A stretch of 10,240 bases of DNA from Planctomycetota bacterium (GTDB lineage: Bacteria; Planctomycetota; Phycisphaerae; Phycisphaerales; SM1A02). A program made the translations under genes and the position numbers. Position 1 is the first letter of the stretch, and every line of letters begins with the position of its first letter. The DNA lies in NCBI GenBank assembly GCA_003671065.1, contig QWPU01000090.1:1-10240 (forward strand), in the 5' to 3' direction. The notes below the pieces were generated by a model that saw only the letters and a list, made by a program, of their open reading frames with translations, did no database searches and was not told the DNA's origin. Positions 1 through 7,689 of this stretch are shown piece after piece.

Positions 1-811
1 CGTTGAGCTCCTCGAAATTGATATCACCACACACGCCTTCCGCGCATGTTGCGGCAAGCGTGCCATCGCGCTTCAGCAGCGGCGTCGCGCCCATCGCCAT
101 CGCCTGAAATGGATTCACATTCTCAATGCATCGACCATCAGGAAAGCACGCAGCGCCACGCACAGTGAAGCCGCCGATGCCGCCGCAGGTGTAGGTTCCA
201 GTCGCGTCTTGTCCACCGATTGTCATGTCAACTGACGGCGGCAGATCCCAATATCCATCGTAGAAATCAACGCCGAGCGTAGTAAACGGCGCTTCGAATC
301 CGTAGCCAGGCGGCGTGTTGTCTACGCCGCCACCCATGTGATACTTCCCGAGCATGCCCGAGATATAGCCAGCATCGCGCAGCAGTTTCGGAACGGTGAC
401 TTCACTCGGATGCAGTTGCGAGATCGGCAACATCGGATCAACGATGGCAGTGACGACGCCTGTGCGGAAACTTTGGCGGCCCGTCAGCATCGCCGCGCGC
501 GAAGGCGAACACTCTGGCGTCGCCCAGAAATTGCGGAAGCTCACGCTGTGCGTTGCGATCTCCGCGAGCACGGGCATCGATGGCGCTTCAGGCATCAAAT
601 TCCAGTTAAACGGCGGAAAGGCGAATTGATCCATGCCAATGTCGTCAAGCACGACGACGAGAATGTTCGGCGGAGTTACTGTCGCGGACTTCAACCGCGA
701 CGAATCCGCATGCAGCGAAGTCGCGACGAGCGACGACATCACCGCACAAAGCGCGATGGACCGCGAAGACGCAATCGCGCCACGAAACAACTTCTTCGTC
801 GAACTATGCAT
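1..811 (-). CDS. Exported sulfatase (formylglycine-dependent), N-terminal part, cut by the window edge
   Basis: Hydrolyses sulfate esters, probably on a sulfated glycan outside the cytoplasm; the substrate cannot be read from sequence. The 270 residues seen begin with a signal peptide (KK at 6-7, hydrophobic stretch about 19-33, likely cleavage after LHA at 35). The alkaline-phosphatase-like core follows: strand LVVVLDD with metal-binding D56 and D57, the sulfatase signature CSPSR at 101-105 whose Cys101 would be converted to formylglycine, then GKYHMGG with K156 and H158, equivalent to the usual GKWHLG. Residues 200-262 are rich in Gly and Cys (C209, C222, C228, C256, C261), unlike most sulfatases, and may form disulfides in an exported protein. 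The start at 811 is chosen because it gives a clean signal peptide; no strong Shine-Dalgarno is visible. The C-terminal part lies outside the window. Family assignment is firm, substrate unknown. It lies 184 bases downstream of the fdhF-like gene on the same strand, probably its own unit. Confidence 0.93.
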   Translation of the reverse strand, partial: MHSSTKKLFRGAIASSRSIALCAVMSSLVATSLHADSSRLKSATVTPPNILVVVLDDIGMDQFAFPPFNWNLMPEAPSMPVLAEIATHSVSFRNFWATPECSPSRAAMLTGRQSFRTGVVTAIVDPMLPISQLHPSEVTVPKLLRDAGYISGMLGKYHMGGGVDNTPPGYGFEAPFTTLGVDFYDGYWDLPPSVDMTIGGQDATGTYTCGGIGGFTVRGAACFPDGRCIENVNPFQAMAMGATPLLKRDGTLAATCAEGVCGDINFEELN

Positions 812-859
812 AGTGAGAACCGAGAACCTTCGCGCCGATGGGACGATCGGGGCGCAGCG

Positions 860-887
860 AGTATGCAGCAGATTCAACTTAACGCAA
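860..887 (-). promoter_or_regulatory. Weak candidate promoter for the sulfatase gene
   Basis: On the minus strand TTGCGT (887-882) and CATACT (865-860) are separated by 16 bases, about 50 bases before the sulfatase start. The match to sigma-70 boxes is only partial (3 of 6 and 4 of 6). It is listed because a promoter is expected in this 184-base gap. The gap also holds an 11-base palindrome CCCTCAGAGGG just downstream of the fdhF-like gene, but I see no convincing terminator. Confidence 0.15.
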
Positions 888-995
888 GACAAGCGCGATC
901 CGAATGCGCGAATCGCTGATTGAACTCCCTCAGAGGGCAACGATCCTTCTGCAAAAAAGGTTATGCCGCCGATGGATGTATCGACAGCAAAGCCG

Positions 996-3281
996 TCAAC
1001 GCCCAACTGCTCGATGCAAGCTCACGATGATTGATTTCGATGTTGGCGTCAGGCTTCCGTCGGCAACGCTCTCGATCGGGACCAACACATTCGTCTCGGG
1101 AAAATACGCTGCAACGCAGCCGCGCGGGATCTCGTAAGGCACGATGCGGAAGTTTCGCGCGCGTCGTTGCTCGCCGCGGAAATGGCTCACGATGTCGACG
1201 GCGTCGCGCGCGTTGAGGCCTTGCTCGCGCATGTCGCTCGTGTTCATCAGCACAACACGACGACCGTTGTGAATGCCGCGGTAACGATCAGTCATCGCAT
1301 AGATCGTGGTGTTGAACTGGTCGTGCGTGCGAATGGTGGTGAGCACGAAATGACCATGCGGCACTTCAAGCGGCGTGATCGGATGCACGGTGAACTGCGC
1401 CTTAGCGCTGGGAGTTCGGAACTCGCGGTGATCGCGAACGGCGTGGGCAAGTTCGAAGCCGTTGGTTTGGCGTACACGCGCGTTGAGACTTTCGAAACCA
1501 GGAACGACACGAGCGATGCGCTCGCGAATGCTGTCGTAGTTGTCGGCGTAACCGCTCCAGTCAACACCAAGCGTTGCGTGCGCGAGTCGAGTCACGATCG
1601 CGGTTTCACTCAACAGATGTTCCGACGCGGGTTCAAGTGCACCTTCGCTCAAATGCACGACTCCCATAGAGTTTTCGACACACACGAATTGCGCGCCGCT
1701 GCGCTGCATATCACGCTCGGTGCGTCCAAGACACGGCAAGATCAAAGCGCGCGATCCTGTGATGAGATGCGAGCGATTGAGATTCGTCGATACTTGCACA
1801 GTGAGCGCACACGCGTTGAGCGCGGCCGCGGTGTATTGCGTGTCGGGCGTTGCACTCAGAAAGTTTCCGCCCATCGCGAAGAACACTTTCACATTGCCCG
1901 CGTGCATCGCTTCGATCGCTTCGACCGTGCTGAAACCATGCTCCTGCGGCGGCGTGAAGTTGAACTCATCACCAAGATGCCGCAGAAATTCCGCGCTCGG
2001 TCGCTCATTGATGCCCATCGATCGATCGCCCTGCACATTGCTGTGACCACGCACTGGACACGCTCCCGCACCTGCTCGACCGAAGTGTCCACCAAGGAGC
2101 AAGAGATTGATGATCTCTTGAATGTTGGCGACCGCGTTCTTGTGTTGCGTGAGACCCATCGCCCAGCAGACGATCATCGCTTTCGACTGCGCGAAGATCG
2201 CCGCGATTTCGCGGATCTGCGCTTGTGAGATACCTGAACTCGCGGTGATCGCGTCCCACGATTCCGCCTTCATATCGGCGCAAAACGCAGCGAATCCCTC
2301 CGTGTGATCGCGAATGAACGCGCGGTCAATGCTCGACGCATGCTCCTCAATGAGCACCTTCTGCACGCCCTTGAGTAACGCGACATCACCATTGATCTTC
2401 ACTGGCACATGATGCGTCGCTATCTGCGTGGCGCGACCCAAGAGACCCGTCAGTTCCGCGGGATTACGAAAGCGCTTCAATCCCGCTTCCATCAGTGGAT
2501 TGATGCTGACGATGTTGCATCCGCGCCGCGCCGCTTCCTGAAGCGTTCGCAACATGCGCGGATGATTGGTGCCTGGATTTTGTCCGATCACCACAATGCA
2601 ATCTGATGACGCAAAGTCGCGCAAGCTCACCGTGCCTTTGCCCGAACCGATCGTGTCACGCATCGCATAGCCGCTCGACTCGTGACACATGTTCGAGCAA
2701 TCAGGCAAGTTGTTCGTGCCCAACATGCGCACGAACAATTGATAGAGAAACGCGGCTTCGTTGCTCGTGCGACCTGATGTGTAGAAGACGGCTTCATTCG
2801 GCGACGACATCGCAGTGAGTTCCTGCGCGATCATCGCGAACGCGTCATCCCACGAAATTGGCGCGTAGTGCGACGCGCCACTTGCTAGATACATCGGTTG
2901 TGTCAAACGCCCTTGCTGACTAAGCCAGTGATCGCTTTGTTGCGTGAGTGCTTCAACAGAATGCTGCGCGAAAAATGCGGCGGTTACGCGATTGAGGGTC
3001 GCTTCAAGCGCGACAGCCTTCGCGCCGTTCTCACAAAATTCAGCGAAAGGATGCTGCGTTGCTTCTTCTGGCCACGCGCAACCTGGGCAATCAAAGCCCT
3101 TCGCTTGATTGACCTTGTGCAGCGTCGACAGCGCACGCGCTACGCCCATCTGCGCCACGCTGACGGTGAGCGCAACTTTGACAGAGGTGAATCCCGCTGC
3201 GGTGTCGGCGGGAAGACCGATGCGCAGCGTGTCTTCAAGTTGATCAGGACTCAACCACGCTGGCGTGCGTTCATCGCTCAT
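996..3281 (-). CDS. Molybdopterin oxidoreductase, FdhF/YdeP family (formate dehydrogenase alpha-like)
   Basis: A cytoplasmic molybdenum (bis-MGD) oxidoreductase related to formate dehydrogenase H but of the YdeP branch, whose physiological substrate is poorly known. The 761-residue product matches the usual length of about 760. It has no signal peptide. Near the N-terminus there is only a CPGC pair (C65, C68) rather than the four-Cys 4Fe-4S motif of classical formate dehydrogenases. The segment CSNMCHESSG (195-204) places C199 before His200, where formate dehydrogenases carry the Mo-ligating Cys or selenocysteine. A cofactor-binding GQNPGTNHPRM follows (about 233-243). The C-terminal MopB dinucleotide-binding domain begins near HFVLTTIRTHDQFNT. 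The start at 3281 is preferred over an in-frame ATG at 3302 because it forms an ATGA overlap with the fdhD stop, and because MSDERTPAW looks like a natural N-terminus. The operon with FdhD supports sulfurated Mo-cofactor use. No NADH- or quinone-linked partner subunit is adjacent, so the electron acceptor is unknown. Confidence 0.92.
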   Translation of the reverse strand: MSDERTPAWLSPDQLEDTLRIGLPADTAAGFTSVKVALTVSVAQMGVARALSTLHKVNQAKGFDCPGCAWPEEATQHPFAEFCENGAKAVALEATLNRVTAAFFAQHSVEALTQQSDHWLSQQGRLTQPMYLASGASHYAPISWDDAFAMIAQELTAMSSPNEAVFYTSGRTSNEAAFLYQLFVRMLGTNNLPDCSNMCHESSGYAMRDTIGSGKGTVSLRDFASSDCIVVIGQNPGTNHPRMLRTLQEAARRGCNIVSINPLMEAGLKRFRNPAELTGLLGRATQIATHHVPVKINGDVALLKGVQKVLIEEHASSIDRAFIRDHTEGFAAFCADMKAESWDAITASSGISQAQIREIAAIFAQSKAMIVCWAMGLTQHKNAVANIQEIINLLLLGGHFGRAGAGACPVRGHSNVQGDRSMGINERPSAEFLRHLGDEFNFTPPQEHGFSTVEAIEAMHAGNVKVFFAMGGNFLSATPDTQYTAAALNACALTVQVSTNLNRSHLITGSRALILPCLGRTERDMQRSGAQFVCVENSMGVVHLSEGALEPASEHLLSETAIVTRLAHATLGVDWSGYADNYDSIRERIARVVPGFESLNARVRQTNGFELAHAVRDHREFRTPSAKAQFTVHPITPLEVPHGHFVLTTIRTHDQFNTTIYAMTDRYRGIHNGRRVVLMNTSDMREQGLNARDAVDIVSHFRGEQRRARNFRIVPYEIPRGCVAAYFPETNVLVPIESVADGSLTPTSKSIIVSLHRAVGR

Positions 3282-4189
3282 GCACACAACCTGACGCGCC
3301 ACGCGCCGTGATAGATGTTGAAGCGTTCGCTGCGAAGAAATCCGATGAGCGTGACATCAAACGCGCGCGCAAGTTCAACGGCAGCGCTTGAAGGCGCACC
3401 AACCGCGGCAATCACTGGAATCCCCGCAACAACTGCCTTCTGAACCAGTTCGAAACTCGCGCGTCCGCTCAAACACAGCACGCGGTTCGACAACGGAAAC
3501 TCATCACGCACAAAGCACGAACCGAGCACCTTGTCGAGCGCGTTGTGTCGACCGACATCTTCGCGCAGCGCAATGAGCGTGCCGTCGCCACTGAACAAAC
3601 CCGCCGCGTGTAAGCCACCTGTTTGATCGAAGACTGATTGCTGCGTGCGCAGTGCTGTCGGCAACGCGCACACCACGCTCGCGGCAACTTCAAAGCCATC
3701 GCGCGCAATCGGACGCACGCCTGCCACCATCAACGCATCAAGCGAACTCTTACCGCACACGCCGCAGCTTGATGTCGCATAGAAGTGACGCTCGAGTTTC
3801 GGCCAATCCACGCGCGCATGTTCATGCAGCCGAACCTTCACGATGTTGCGGCCGTCATGCGCACCGACCTCGGCTCCACACGCGAACACTTCATCAAGCT
3901 CGCTCGCGTCGCGCAAGATTCCCTCGCCCACAAGAAATCCCACTGCAAGTTCTTCATCGTGGCCAGGCGTACGCATGGTGATCGACACGCTCTTGCTCAC
4001 GCGAATCGTTCCCGCTTGGTGGCAAGCGTGTTGCGGCGCTTCGAGCCGAATTTCGAGCGGTTCTTCAATCGCAACGAAGTCATCCAACTCGCGCAACTGG
4101 CCGCTTTCAAAGCGACTCGTGGGCGTCGCAACAGTTCGCAAGGCGGCTTCAAGCATGGAGAAAATCATACCGAAGCGATCACTTTGCAT
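3278..4189 (-). CDS. fdhD: Sulfur-carrier/transfer protein FdhD for formate dehydrogenase-type enzymes
   Basis: FdhD takes sulfur from a cysteine desulfurase (IscS in E. coli) and passes it to the molybdenum cofactor of formate dehydrogenase, which is needed for activity. The product is up to 303 residues, slightly above the usual 260-280. The sulfur-transfer loop CGVCGK is at 142-147 (C142 and C145), and the highly conserved DVGRHNALDK is at 211-220. The segment ELAVGFLVGEGIL (80-92) and the C-terminal ERFNIY (288-293) are also family-typical. The start is uncertain: in-frame ATGs at 4189, 4168 and 4156 are all possible and none has a clear Shine-Dalgarno. The two shorter forms (296 and 292 residues) are closer to the usual length. 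Its stop overlaps the start of the downstream molybdoenzyme gene by four bases (ATGA, 3281-3278), implying translational coupling and a dedicated client. It is divergent from adenine deaminase. Confidence 0.95.
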   Translation of the reverse strand: MQSDRFGMIFSMLEAALRTVATPTSRFESGQLRELDDFVAIEEPLEIRLEAPQHACHQAGTIRVSKSVSITMRTPGHDEELAVGFLVGEGILRDASELDEVFACGAEVGAHDGRNIVKVRLHEHARVDWPKLERHFYATSSCGVCGKSSLDALMVAGVRPIARDGFEVAASVVCALPTALRTQQSVFDQTGGLHAAGLFSGDGTLIALREDVGRHNALDKVLGSCFVRDEFPLSNRVLCLSGRASFELVQKAVVAGIPVIAAVGAPSSAAVELARAFDVTLIGFLRSERFNIYHGAWRVRLCA

Positions 4190-4302
4190 GTCGCGACGAA
4201 TTCACTTGCAGCGCTCGCCGATCTCGATGGATCGGAGATGACTGATGACACCGAACGATGGTTCGCGTTAAGTCGTTTGGCGAATTGGGTAGGCTTGCGC
4301 GC
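4190..4302. promoter_or_regulatory. Divergent intergenic region between fdhD and ade
   Basis: These 113 bases must hold the promoters for the leftward fdhD-fdhF operon and the rightward ade gene, if the starts chosen here are right. I see no convincing -35/-10 pair in either direction. The only clear signal is GGGTAGG at 4287-4293, a fair Shine-Dalgarno nine bases before the preferred ade start at 4303. Confidence 0.35.
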
Positions 4303-5988
4303 ATGAAGCAGCTTCGTCATCTTCTGGTTGATGTGCACGCCCGGCGCATCTATCCCGCGCTCGTCACGATCGACGGCTCGCGCATCGCTTCGATTGTTGA
4401 ACTTCCTGCGCACGCAACAATTGATGCGGGGTATCTCATTCCAGGGTTTATAGATGCGCATGTGCATGTCGAAAGCAGCATGTTGCCGCCGCAGGAATTC
4501 GCGCGCATCGCGGTGCGCCACGGCACTGTTGCAACTGTGAGCGATCCGCATGAGATCAGTAATGTGCTCGGCGAAGCTGGCGTTGAGTACATGTTGACGC
4601 AAGCGCAGCATGCCTGCATGCCGATTGCGTTTGGCGTGCCGAGTTGCGTGCCTGCCACTGAGTTTGAAACTTCGGGCGCGCGGTTGAATGCGGCAGATGT
4701 CGCGCGGCTCCTCAGTGATCCACGCTTGACTTACCTCGCCGAGATGATGAATTGGCCCGGCGTGCTTCATGGTGATGCGGAGGTCATCGCCAAGATTGAA
4801 GCTGCCAAGCGCGTTGGGAAACTCGTTGATGGTCACGCGCCTGGCTTGCGCGGAGATGATGCAAAGCGCTACATCGCTGCAGGAATCAGCAGTGATCACG
4901 AGTGCACCACACTGGACGAAGCGCGTGACAAAGCGCAACTTGGCATGCACATTCTTATTCGCGAAGGCAGCGCTGCTCGCAATCTTGAGGCGCTTTGGCC
5001 GATCATTGCAGAGTTTCCGCACCTCGCGATGTTCTCAACGGATGACGCGCATCCCGATGAGCTGCTGCGCGGACACATCAATCGCAGCGTCGCGCGTTGC
5101 ATCGCTCACGGACTCGATCTTTACGATGTGTTGCGCGCGGCGAGCGTGAATCCTGCTGTGCACTATCGGCTTCCGACAGGACTTCTGCGCGTAAATGATC
5201 GTGCGGACTTCGCGCTTGTCGAAGATCTTTGCGCGTTCAAAGTGCTTGAGACATGGATCTGCGGCGAGGTCGTTGCGCGTGATGGCAAGTCGCTTTCAGC
5301 GTTCGTTGCCGCACCGACTCCGAATCAGTTTCGCACGACGCGCTTTGAGTCGGCGGACTTCGCGATCCGCGTTGCAGCGAGCGATGCGCCCAACACAGTG
5401 CGCGTGATCGAAGCGATTGATGGTCAACTTGTCACACGCGAAGTGCAGACCATGCTCATGCATCGCGATGGCATTCTCGAAGCGGACACAGCAACCGACA
5501 CGCTGCTCATCGCCGTATGCAATCGCTATCACGCCGCTGCACCTGCGCTCGGATTCGTGCGCGGCTTCGGCCTCACGCGCGGCGCGTGCGCCACAAGTGT
5601 TGCGCATGACTCGCATCAAGTGATCGCGGTTGGCGCAACTCGCGAAGCGATCACGCGTGCAGTAAACGCGGTGTTTCAAGGCCTCGGAGGTCTCGCCTTC
5701 GCTGATGACGATGCTCATCACGATGCTGATCACGATGCTCATCACGGGGCTGTCGAACTTCTGAAACTCCCTATCGCTGGCCTCATGAGCGATCAACCCG
5801 CGGAAGAAGTCGCGCGCGCCTACGAGTCACTCACCGCGAAAGCGCGCAGCGCAGGCTCACCACTGCGCGCACCGTTCATGACGCTCTCGTTCATGGCGCT
5901 CCTTGTGATTCCCGAACTCAAACTGAGCGATCGCGGACTCTTCGACGCGCGCGCGTTTCGATTCACGCCCGTCATCCTGCAATCGTGA
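4303..5988 (+). CDS. ade: Adenine deaminase
   Basis: Converts adenine to hypoxanthine and ammonia in purine salvage; cytoplasmic, amidohydrolase superfamily, metal-dependent. Residue numbers here are for the 561-residue product; the reading frame also allows an earlier start at 4258 (576 residues). I prefer 4303 because GGGTAGG lies nine bases upstream. Metal and catalytic motifs are all present: FIDAHVHVESSM (H53, H55), SDPHEI (80-85), DGHAPG (H178), SDHE (H199, E200) and STDDAHPDE (D247, D248). The C-terminal family marks SVAHDSHQVIAVGA (432-445) and LPIAGLMSDQPAEEV (489-503) are intact. Between them, residues 466-482 form a His/Asp/Ala-rich stretch (FADDDAHHDADHDAHHG) encoded by a short tandem repeat and not expected in this family. 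The gene stands alone on its strand, divergent from fdhD and convergent with the sulfotransferase gene, with the two stop codons touching. Confidence 0.95.
   Translation: MKQLRHLLVDVHARRIYPALVTIDGSRIASIVELPAHATIDAGYLIPGFIDAHVHVESSMLPPQEFARIAVRHGTVATVSDPHEISNVLGEAGVEYMLTQAQHACMPIAFGVPSCVPATEFETSGARLNAADVARLLSDPRLTYLAEMMNWPGVLHGDAEVIAKIEAAKRVGKLVDGHAPGLRGDDAKRYIAAGISSDHECTTLDEARDKAQLGMHILIREGSAARNLEALWPIIAEFPHLAMFSTDDAHPDELLRGHINRSVARCIAHGLDLYDVLRAASVNPAVHYRLPTGLLRVNDRADFALVEDLCAFKVLETWICGEVVARDGKSLSAFVAAPTPNQFRTTRFESADFAIRVAASDAPNTVRVIEAIDGQLVTREVQTMLMHRDGILEADTATDTLLIAVCNRYHAAAPALGFVRGFGLTRGACATSVAHDSHQVIAVGATREAITRAVNAVFQGLGGLAFADDDAHHDADHDAHHGAVELLKLPIAGLMSDQPAEEVARAYESLTAKARSAGSPLRAPFMTLSFMALLVIPELKLSDRGLFDARAFRFTPVILQS
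5701..5747 (+). repeat. Short tandem repeat encoding a His/Asp-rich insert in Ade
   Basis: Three consecutive 12-base units occur here: GATGCTCATCAC, GATGCTGATCAC and GATGCTCATCAC (5710-5745), preceded by a partial unit. They encode the amino-acid repeat D-A-H-H / D-A-D-H / D-A-H-H. The array keeps frame and lies in the loop before the LPIAGLMS strand of adenine deaminase. Replication slippage of a 12-base unit would explain its origin and would leave the reading frame intact. Confidence 0.75.
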
Positions 5989-7455
5989 TCAGCGAAGCGC
6001 CGTGCGTCGCGATTCATGCATCGCGACCAGTGGATCCCACGACGAGTCAAACGCAAACTCATAGTTCTTCCACCGACCAATCGAACTGCGATTGATCGGC
6101 TTACGCACTTGCTCATGCGAAATGGTGTACACCGCTTTCGCGTTGCTTTCAGGCGCAAGCACGCGTTCATCCATCGCAAGATTCATGCGCTTCAAGCAAC
6201 GCATCGCTTGCTTGCTCGGATCATCAACAAGGTCTTCATAGAAGATCGACTCATGCGCAACCTCCAGCACTTCAAGCGTGCCTGGCACAATTGAACGCTC
6301 TGCCTCGATGAGTTGTCGAATGGAGTTCAGGCTCGCGGTCCATCCGTACACACGCGCGTGCAAAGGCGACAGAAAGTGACTCGTCGCCATGTCACGCGGA
6401 TCGCGCACCACTTGGATGTACACCGCGCCAGGAAGCACGGCGGCGATGGCAGGCACTGCTCGCCAAGTTCGCAGCGATTTGTTGAAGGTCCAGACCGCAC
6501 CTTCGCGACGCAGCTTCTCGGTTTCAGCGAGGTAACTGCGCTGAATCACTTCGAGTTTCGTCAATGGAATCGCGGCATGTGAACGGGGCCACAGGCCCGT
6601 CGCCGCGAGATCGCCGCAAAGTGTGTCGATACTCTCATGCTCACCGATTCCACTGATCAGCGGATGACGATCGAGCATCTGTTCAAGCAGCGTGGTGCCC
6701 GAACGCGGCAGGCTCGCAATGAGCGCCACGCCCTTGACCGCGTCCACGCGCGGCGTGATCCACTTGACACCCTTCTTCACCAACTCAGCCTGCTGCGCAA
6801 TCGGCACGAGCAGCGTTTCAAGGTCAAACGGAATCGTTGTCTGCGCGTGCAGATAGGTCGCGAGATCAAACGCCTCGCGGTAGCGACGAAGTTTGTCGAG
6901 CAGCGTCACCGCTTCGAAACCAGCGGCACGCTTGAGTTGCATCTGCGGCGCCGTGCGCGCAATGGTTCGCATGGCTTCGGCACCTGCAGCCGCGTCATCA
7001 AGAGCCGTCGCACGCGCAAGGACTAGCGGCGCGCGTTGATCCTTCAGCCACGAGCCACCAATCTTGATCAGCGCGCGAAACTCTTCGCGTCGATGCGAGA
7101 AGTACAACACATCTAGCAGCGTGATCATCGCCTCGTCCGCATGAGGCGAGCGCGCCATCGTCAGCGGTCGCAAACGCGCAACCGCTGCATCGATCCTGCC
7201 GAGGCGCTGATCGAGGCAACCACGCACCAGCGCCGCATGCGCGTCATTGGGCGACAACAACAGCGCAAGATCGACATCGACATCCGCATCGACAAAGTTG
7301 CCCAACACGATGTTCGCGCGGCATCGACCTAGCCGCCCAAGAAAGCTCTGCGGCGCCTTCGCGAGAAACGCGTTCGCCGCCGCCAACGCGTCGGCGCCCT
7401 TGCCCTCGCGAATGAGTCGATCGATTTCTGCAGCGGGTGATTCTCGAAGGGCCAT
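5989..7455 (-). CDS. TPR-repeat sulfotransferase (PAPS-dependent, Sulfotransfer_3-like)
   Basis: Predicted to transfer a sulfuryl group from PAPS to an unknown acceptor. The 488 residues split into two parts. Residues about 5-235 are alanine- and leucine-rich helical repeats of TPR type (for example EGKGADALAAANAFLAKAP and later FVDADVDVDLALLLSPNDA). The catalytic domain begins at about 240. Its PAPS-binding loop is SLPRSGTTLLEQML (248-261), followed by GEHES with E272, at the place of the conserved Glu in tyrosylprotein-sulfotransferase relatives. The 3'-phosphate-binding element is VVRDPRDMATSHF (349-361), and the family-typical end QVRKPINRSSIGRWKNYE is at 449-466. There is no signal peptide or obvious membrane segment, so it probably acts in the cytoplasm. 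TPR-sulfotransferase fusions are common in planctomycetes and proteobacteria; the acceptor could be a protein or a glycan. No strong Shine-Dalgarno precedes the ATG; upstream bases are AT-rich (TAGATTTAAACG). It converges on ade with no space between stop codons. Confidence 0.9.
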   Translation of the reverse strand: MALRESPAAEIDRLIREGKGADALAAANAFLAKAPQSFLGRLGRCRANIVLGNFVDADVDVDLALLLSPNDAHAALVRGCLDQRLGRIDAAVARLRPLTMARSPHADEAMITLLDVLYFSHRREEFRALIKIGGSWLKDQRAPLVLARATALDDAAAGAEAMRTIARTAPQMQLKRAAGFEAVTLLDKLRRYREAFDLATYLHAQTTIPFDLETLLVPIAQQAELVKKGVKWITPRVDAVKGVALIASLPRSGTTLLEQMLDRHPLISGIGEHESIDTLCGDLAATGLWPRSHAAIPLTKLEVIQRSYLAETEKLRREGAVWTFNKSLRTWRAVPAIAAVLPGAVYIQVVRDPRDMATSHFLSPLHARVYGWTASLNSIRQLIEAERSIVPGTLEVLEVAHESIFYEDLVDDPSKQAMRCLKRMNLAMDERVLAPESNAKAVYTISHEQVRKPINRSSIGRWKNYEFAFDSSWDPLVAMHESRRTALR

Positions 7456-7620
7456 CGTTTAAATCTAATTGAGGGTCGACGACCGCGCTCGGTGCACACC
7501 GCTTCCATCGTCCGAAAACGCCAATTTTCAGCTGATAGAGTTGATTTGTATCGGACGTTTCATGGGTCCGCCTCCCCAAACCAACCATTTGTTCAATTCT
7601 CGTGATGTTCGTCGGATCCA

Positions 7621-7649
7621 TTGGCGTTTGCGAAATCTCGGGTTATCTT
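7621..7649 (+). promoter_or_regulatory. Candidate promoter for the secreted protein gene
   Basis: TTGGCG (7621-7626) and TATCTT (7644-7649) are 17 bases apart, each matching 4 of 6 sigma-70 consensus bases. Transcription would begin near 7656 and give a leader of about 100 bases before the ATG at 7754. The rest of the 298-base gap between the divergent sulfotransferase gene and this gene (7456-7753) holds no gene I can support. Confidence 0.35.
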
Positions 7650-7659
7650 CGGAGGGCGT

Positions 7660-7688
7660 CGCGGTGATCCACACCGCGTTGTGGTGTT
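7660..7688 (+). other. Overlapping hairpins in the leader of the secreted protein gene
   Basis: CGCGGTG (7660-7666) and CACCGCG (7672-7678) form a perfect seven-base-pair stem with a five-base loop. The right arm can instead pair onward: ACACC (7671-7675) with GGTGT (7683-7687), or CCACA (7669-7673) with TGTGG (7680-7684). These pairings exclude each other. There is no T-run after them, so this is not an intrinsic terminator. It could be a leader structure or a protein-binding inverted repeat; function is unknown. Confidence 0.4.
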
Positions 7689-7689
7689 A

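Noticed and set aside
338..923. Plus-strand open frames over the sulfatase region
   Set aside because: The minus strand encodes a continuous sulfatase with signal peptide and catalytic motifs; the plus-strand frames show no family features.
932..951. Inverted repeat CCCTCAGAGGG downstream of the fdhF-like gene as a terminator
   Set aside because: The arms leave essentially no loop and no T-run follows on the minus strand.
1167..2228. Long plus-strand open frame (353 codons) opposite the fdhF-like gene
   Set aside because: Its translation is rich in Arg/His with no recognisable domain, and it lies wholly antisense to a well-supported molybdoenzyme gene; it is a shadow of high-G+C codon use.
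3282..3302. Upstream ATG at 3302 for the fdhF-like gene
   Set aside because: It would add seven residues (MARQVVC) encoded inside the end of fdhD; the ATGA overlap at 3281 is the more natural start.
4165..5022. Minus-strand open frame of 285 codons opposite ade
   Set aside because: Antisense to the conserved adenine deaminase reading frame and lacking any recognisable motif.
5701..5747. CRISPR or phase-variation repeat
   Set aside because: Units are 12 bases with no spacers, keep the coding frame and lie inside a conserved gene, so they would not switch it off.
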